DNA from: Gammaproteobacteria bacterium
Lineage (GTDB): Bacteria; Pseudomonadota; Gammaproteobacteria; Chromatiales; Sedimenticolaceae
Length of the DNA stretch: 5,211 nucleotides
NCBI GenBank assembly: GCA_020445245.1
Contig: JAGRHB010000156.1
Location: 1 to 5,211, forward strand
Reading direction: 5' to 3'
The position numbers were made by a program, and so were the translations under genes. Each line of letters opens with the position of its first letter. Within the stretch, counting starts at the first letter, position 1. The notes under the pieces were generated by a model. That model worked only from the letters and a program-made list of their open reading frames with translations, made no database searches and was not told the origin of the DNA. Shown here piece by piece: positions 3,115 to 5,211 of the stretch.

Positions 3115-5211
3115 TTGCGTCACACGATTCGCAACAAGCTGATCGCATCCACCGTCCTGCCGGTGCTGGCGGTATATTCGATCCTGTTTTGGGCTGGCGT
3201 CTCGCACGTTCGCGAGCAGCAGAGCGCAGGGGCCCAAAGCTGGCTGCTCGAGCACGCACGCCGCCAGGCCTCACTACTCGCCCTGGTGTTGTCCCAGGCG
3301 CCAGCCCTTACAGGCAGCCTCGGGGACCTCGTCCTGGCCGCTCCGGACCAGGCACAGACCCTGCTCTACGCGCACCTTATCGACGGCCTGCGCCGCAACC
3401 CGATCGTCAACACCGCCGCGGTGGAATACGGCTCGCCGCCGCACGGCGCAATGATGCGTCGCGGCGAACCGGTCGGCGTACCTTTGTCACCCGCGGACAG
3501 TGCCACCACGCCGCAACCGGGTTGGCATGTGATGGGCGACCGGCTGCGTTTCGAGCGGCCGATCTATCGCCGCGGCGAGACCGTCGGCAGGTCGTGGGTC
3601 GAAATCAAGGTCGCCGACGTCTATCGCGAAATCGAGCAGCAACGCAGCGGGTCGGTCATCCTGTTCATCCTCCACGAACACGGCCCTGTGCTGGCGGGCA
3701 GTTCGTCGTCGGCACAAATCAGCGTACTCGCGCGCGCCCTTCCGGACGACGTGCCGCTCAACGAGATCGTATCGATCTCCAACAAGGCGCTGGGATCTGA
3801 ATACTGGTTGATAAGCACGGAGCTGCCGGGGCTACCGTGGCACCTCACCGCCGCTACACGCGCCGAAACGGCACTGGGACCGGCCCGCCACGAGGCCTCG
3901 CTGGTTGCGCTCGGACTTCTGTTGTCACTGATTGCAATCGTCGTAATCATCGGCATGGCCGCTCGGCAGATCACCCACCCACTCGAGATCCTCGATGCCA
4001 GTGTCGGTGCCATAGCCGAAGGCAATTTCGCCGTGTCTCCGGACGTGGCAAGCGATGACGAACTGGGCCGACTCGCCGCCACCATCACTCGCATGGCGCG
4101 ACTCATCGCCGAGCGCGAAAGCCAACTGCACTGGGCCCATCAGGTCCTCGAGCAGCGGGTTGCCGAGCGCACGGCGGCGCTGCAGCAATCCAACACCCTG
4201 CTCATCAAGCAGATCGAGGAGACACGCGAAACCCAGGACGCACTGCGCCGCGCCAACGAGCAGACACAGCAGGCGAGCAGGGCCAAATCCGAGTTCCTGT
4301 CCAATATGAGCCACGAACTGCGGACCCCCCTGCATGGCGTGCTCGGCTACGCGCAGATCCTGCGACGCGACACGACGACCGGCGATGCCCAACGCGAAAG
4401 CCTGGAAGCGATCGAACGCTGCGGGCAACACCTGCTCACGCTGATCAACGACATCCTTGATATGACCAAGATCGAGGCCGGGCAGATGCAGGTGGATCTC
4501 CGCCCCACCGACCTGCAGCAGCTGTTCGAGGACGTGCGCATGATTATCGCCCAGCGCGCCGCCAACAAAGGCCTGAAGCTGGTGTTCGAACTCGCCGACA
4601 ACCTTCCCGCCGGAGTGCAGACGGATGCGGTGAAACTCAGACAGATCCTGCTGAACCTCCTGGGTAACGCGGTGAAGTTCACCACTGACGGGGTGGTCAC
4701 ACTGACGGCCCGTTACGATGATGGAAACCTGTATTTCGAGGTGGCTGATACCGGCGTGGGCATCCCTGCAGACAGGGTCAACACCATATTCGATGCCTTC
4801 AACCAGGCCCGTGAAGGCCATGCAGTGGACGGTACCGGCCTTGGCCTGGCAATCAACCAGCGGCTGATCCGGCTGCTCGGCGGCGAGGCGTTGAGCGTCA
4901 CCAGCACGCCTGGCGAAGGCAGCTGTTTCCGCTTCCAGGTCCCTGGCCCGATGGTCACGATACCGGCACGCGGCCGCGCCGCCCACACATCGTCCGATGC
5001 GGCGACGCGACTGCAGTTGCGTGAGGGGCAGGCCTGTTCGGTGATGGTGGTGGATGAAAATGCCGAGAACCGTGAAGTGGTGGCAAAGCTGCTGCGCTAC
5101 GCAAATTGCGAAGTGGAGACCTTCACACGCCGGAGCGAGGCAGCATCCCGCCTCGGCGAAAAGACCTTCGACCTGGTGCTGCTCGATGTGCGACTTCCCG
5201 ACGCCGGTGGC
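3115..5211 (+). CDS. Membrane-bound hybrid sensor histidine kinase (sensor-HAMP-HisKA-HATPase-receiver), truncated at the right edge
   Basis: A two-component sensor kinase, 699 codons in view and still open at the edge. TM1 is at about 9-30, an extracytoplasmic sensor region at about 31-260, and TM2 at about 263-283. The sensor region ends in LPWHLTAATRAE, reminiscent of Cache-type sensors, but its ligand is unknown. HAMP follows at about 284-336, then a coiled coil at about 333-392. The H-box is FLSNMSHELRTPLHG with phosphoacceptor His400. The N-box has Asn514 and Asn518 (LLNLLGNAVKFT), G1 is DTGVGIP at 545-551, the F-box is IFDAF at 558-562 and G2 is GTGLGLA at 573-579. The receiver starts near 643 (VMVVDEN, acidic pair Asp647-Glu648) with phosphoacceptor Asp691 in LLDVRLP. 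More receiver, and perhaps an Hpt or second receiver, would follow. The start is TTG: an in-frame TGA at 3046 and the absence of any ATG or GTG between leave TTG 3115 as the only start that keeps TM1. Its Shine-Dalgarno (GGGG at 3101-3104) is weak and distant. A possible -10 TATGAT lies at 3044-3049 without a -35. The upstream terminator indicates a separate promoter. Confidence 0.93.
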   Translation, partial: MRHTIRNKLIASTVLPVLAVYSILFWAGVSHVREQQSAGAQSWLLEHARRQASLLALVLSQAPALTGSLGDLVLAAPDQAQTLLYAHLIDGLRRNPIVNTAAVEYGSPPHGAMMRRGEPVGVPLSPADSATTPQPGWHVMGDRLRFERPIYRRGETVGRSWVEIKVADVYREIEQQRSGSVILFILHEHGPVLAGSSSSAQISVLARALPDDVPLNEIVSISNKALGSEYWLISTELPGLPWHLTAATRAETALGPARHEASLVALGLLLSLIAIVVIIGMAARQITHPLEILDASVGAIAEGNFAVSPDVASDDELGRLAATITRMARLIAERESQLHWAHQVLEQRVAERTAALQQSNTLLIKQIEETRETQDALRRANEQTQQASRAKSEFLSNMSHELRTPLHGVLGYAQILRRDTTTGDAQRESLEAIERCGQHLLTLINDILDMTKIEAGQMQVDLRPTDLQQLFEDVRMIIAQRAANKGLKLVFELADNLPAGVQTDAVKLRQILLNLLGNAVKFTTDGVVTLTARYDDGNLYFEVADTGVGIPADRVNTIFDAFNQAREGHAVDGTGLGLAINQRLIRLLGGEALSVTSTPGEGSCFRFQVPGPMVTIPARGRAAHTSSDAATRLQLREGQACSVMVVDENAENREVVAKLLRYANCEVETFTRRSEAASRLGEKTFDLVLLDVRLPDAGG

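Noticed and set aside
3189..3800. Plus-strand 203-codon frame inside the kinase sensor region
   Set aside because: Out-of-frame Arg/Pro-rich shadow. The kinase frame is continuous from 3115 to the edge and carries both membrane helices.
3925..4986. Minus-strand 353-codon open frame opposite the histidine kinase
   Set aside because: Long, but it lies antisense to the H, N, G1, F and G2 boxes of the kinase and has no domain of its own.

Overview
The window comes from a GC-rich bacterial chromosome, most likely a gammaproteobacterium. The PurT-type formate-dependent purine enzyme aligns closely with the enterobacterial protein. A CRP-like operator, a perfect sigma-54 promoter and a HAMP-containing hybrid histidine kinase fit the same placement. 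The exact genus cannot be read from the sequence. Nothing in the window marks a mobile element, phage or CRISPR array.

Layout. Positions 1-675 (minus strand) hold the first 225 codons of a phosphomannomutase/phosphoglucomutase-type phosphohexomutase whose C-terminal part lies beyond the left edge. A 177-bp divergent gap separates it from purT (853-2052, plus strand), a complete formate-dependent GAR transformylase. From 2053 to 2676 there is a long stretch with no convincing gene but much regulatory-looking structure. It contains a 14-bp palindrome just after the purT stop, a CRP-like site (2124-2139), an isolated TATAAT (2252-2257), GC-rich and AT-rich palindromes, a 66-nt near-perfect hairpin (2457-2522), two overlapping short inverted repeats (2525-2547) and a consensus sigma-54 promoter (2588-2603). 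That promoter points at a single small gene (2677-2931) for an 84-residue protein with two predicted membrane helices. The transcript would end at a strong Rho-independent terminator (3006-3034). The rest of the window (3115-5211) is a membrane-bound hybrid sensor histidine kinase that starts with TTG and runs off the right edge inside its receiver domain.

How the parts relate. The phosphohexomutase and PurT are metabolic genes with no visible link beyond divergence. The small membrane gene is a self-contained, probably monocistronic unit: enhancer-like inverted repeats at the right distance, a sigma-54 promoter, a 5'-terminal hairpin, a good ribosome binding site and a terminator. This is the most interesting part of the window, because sigma-54 control means strict dependence on an activator for an unrecognised small membrane protein. 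The neighbouring kinase is separated by the terminator. Any functional tie to the small protein is only an inference from position.
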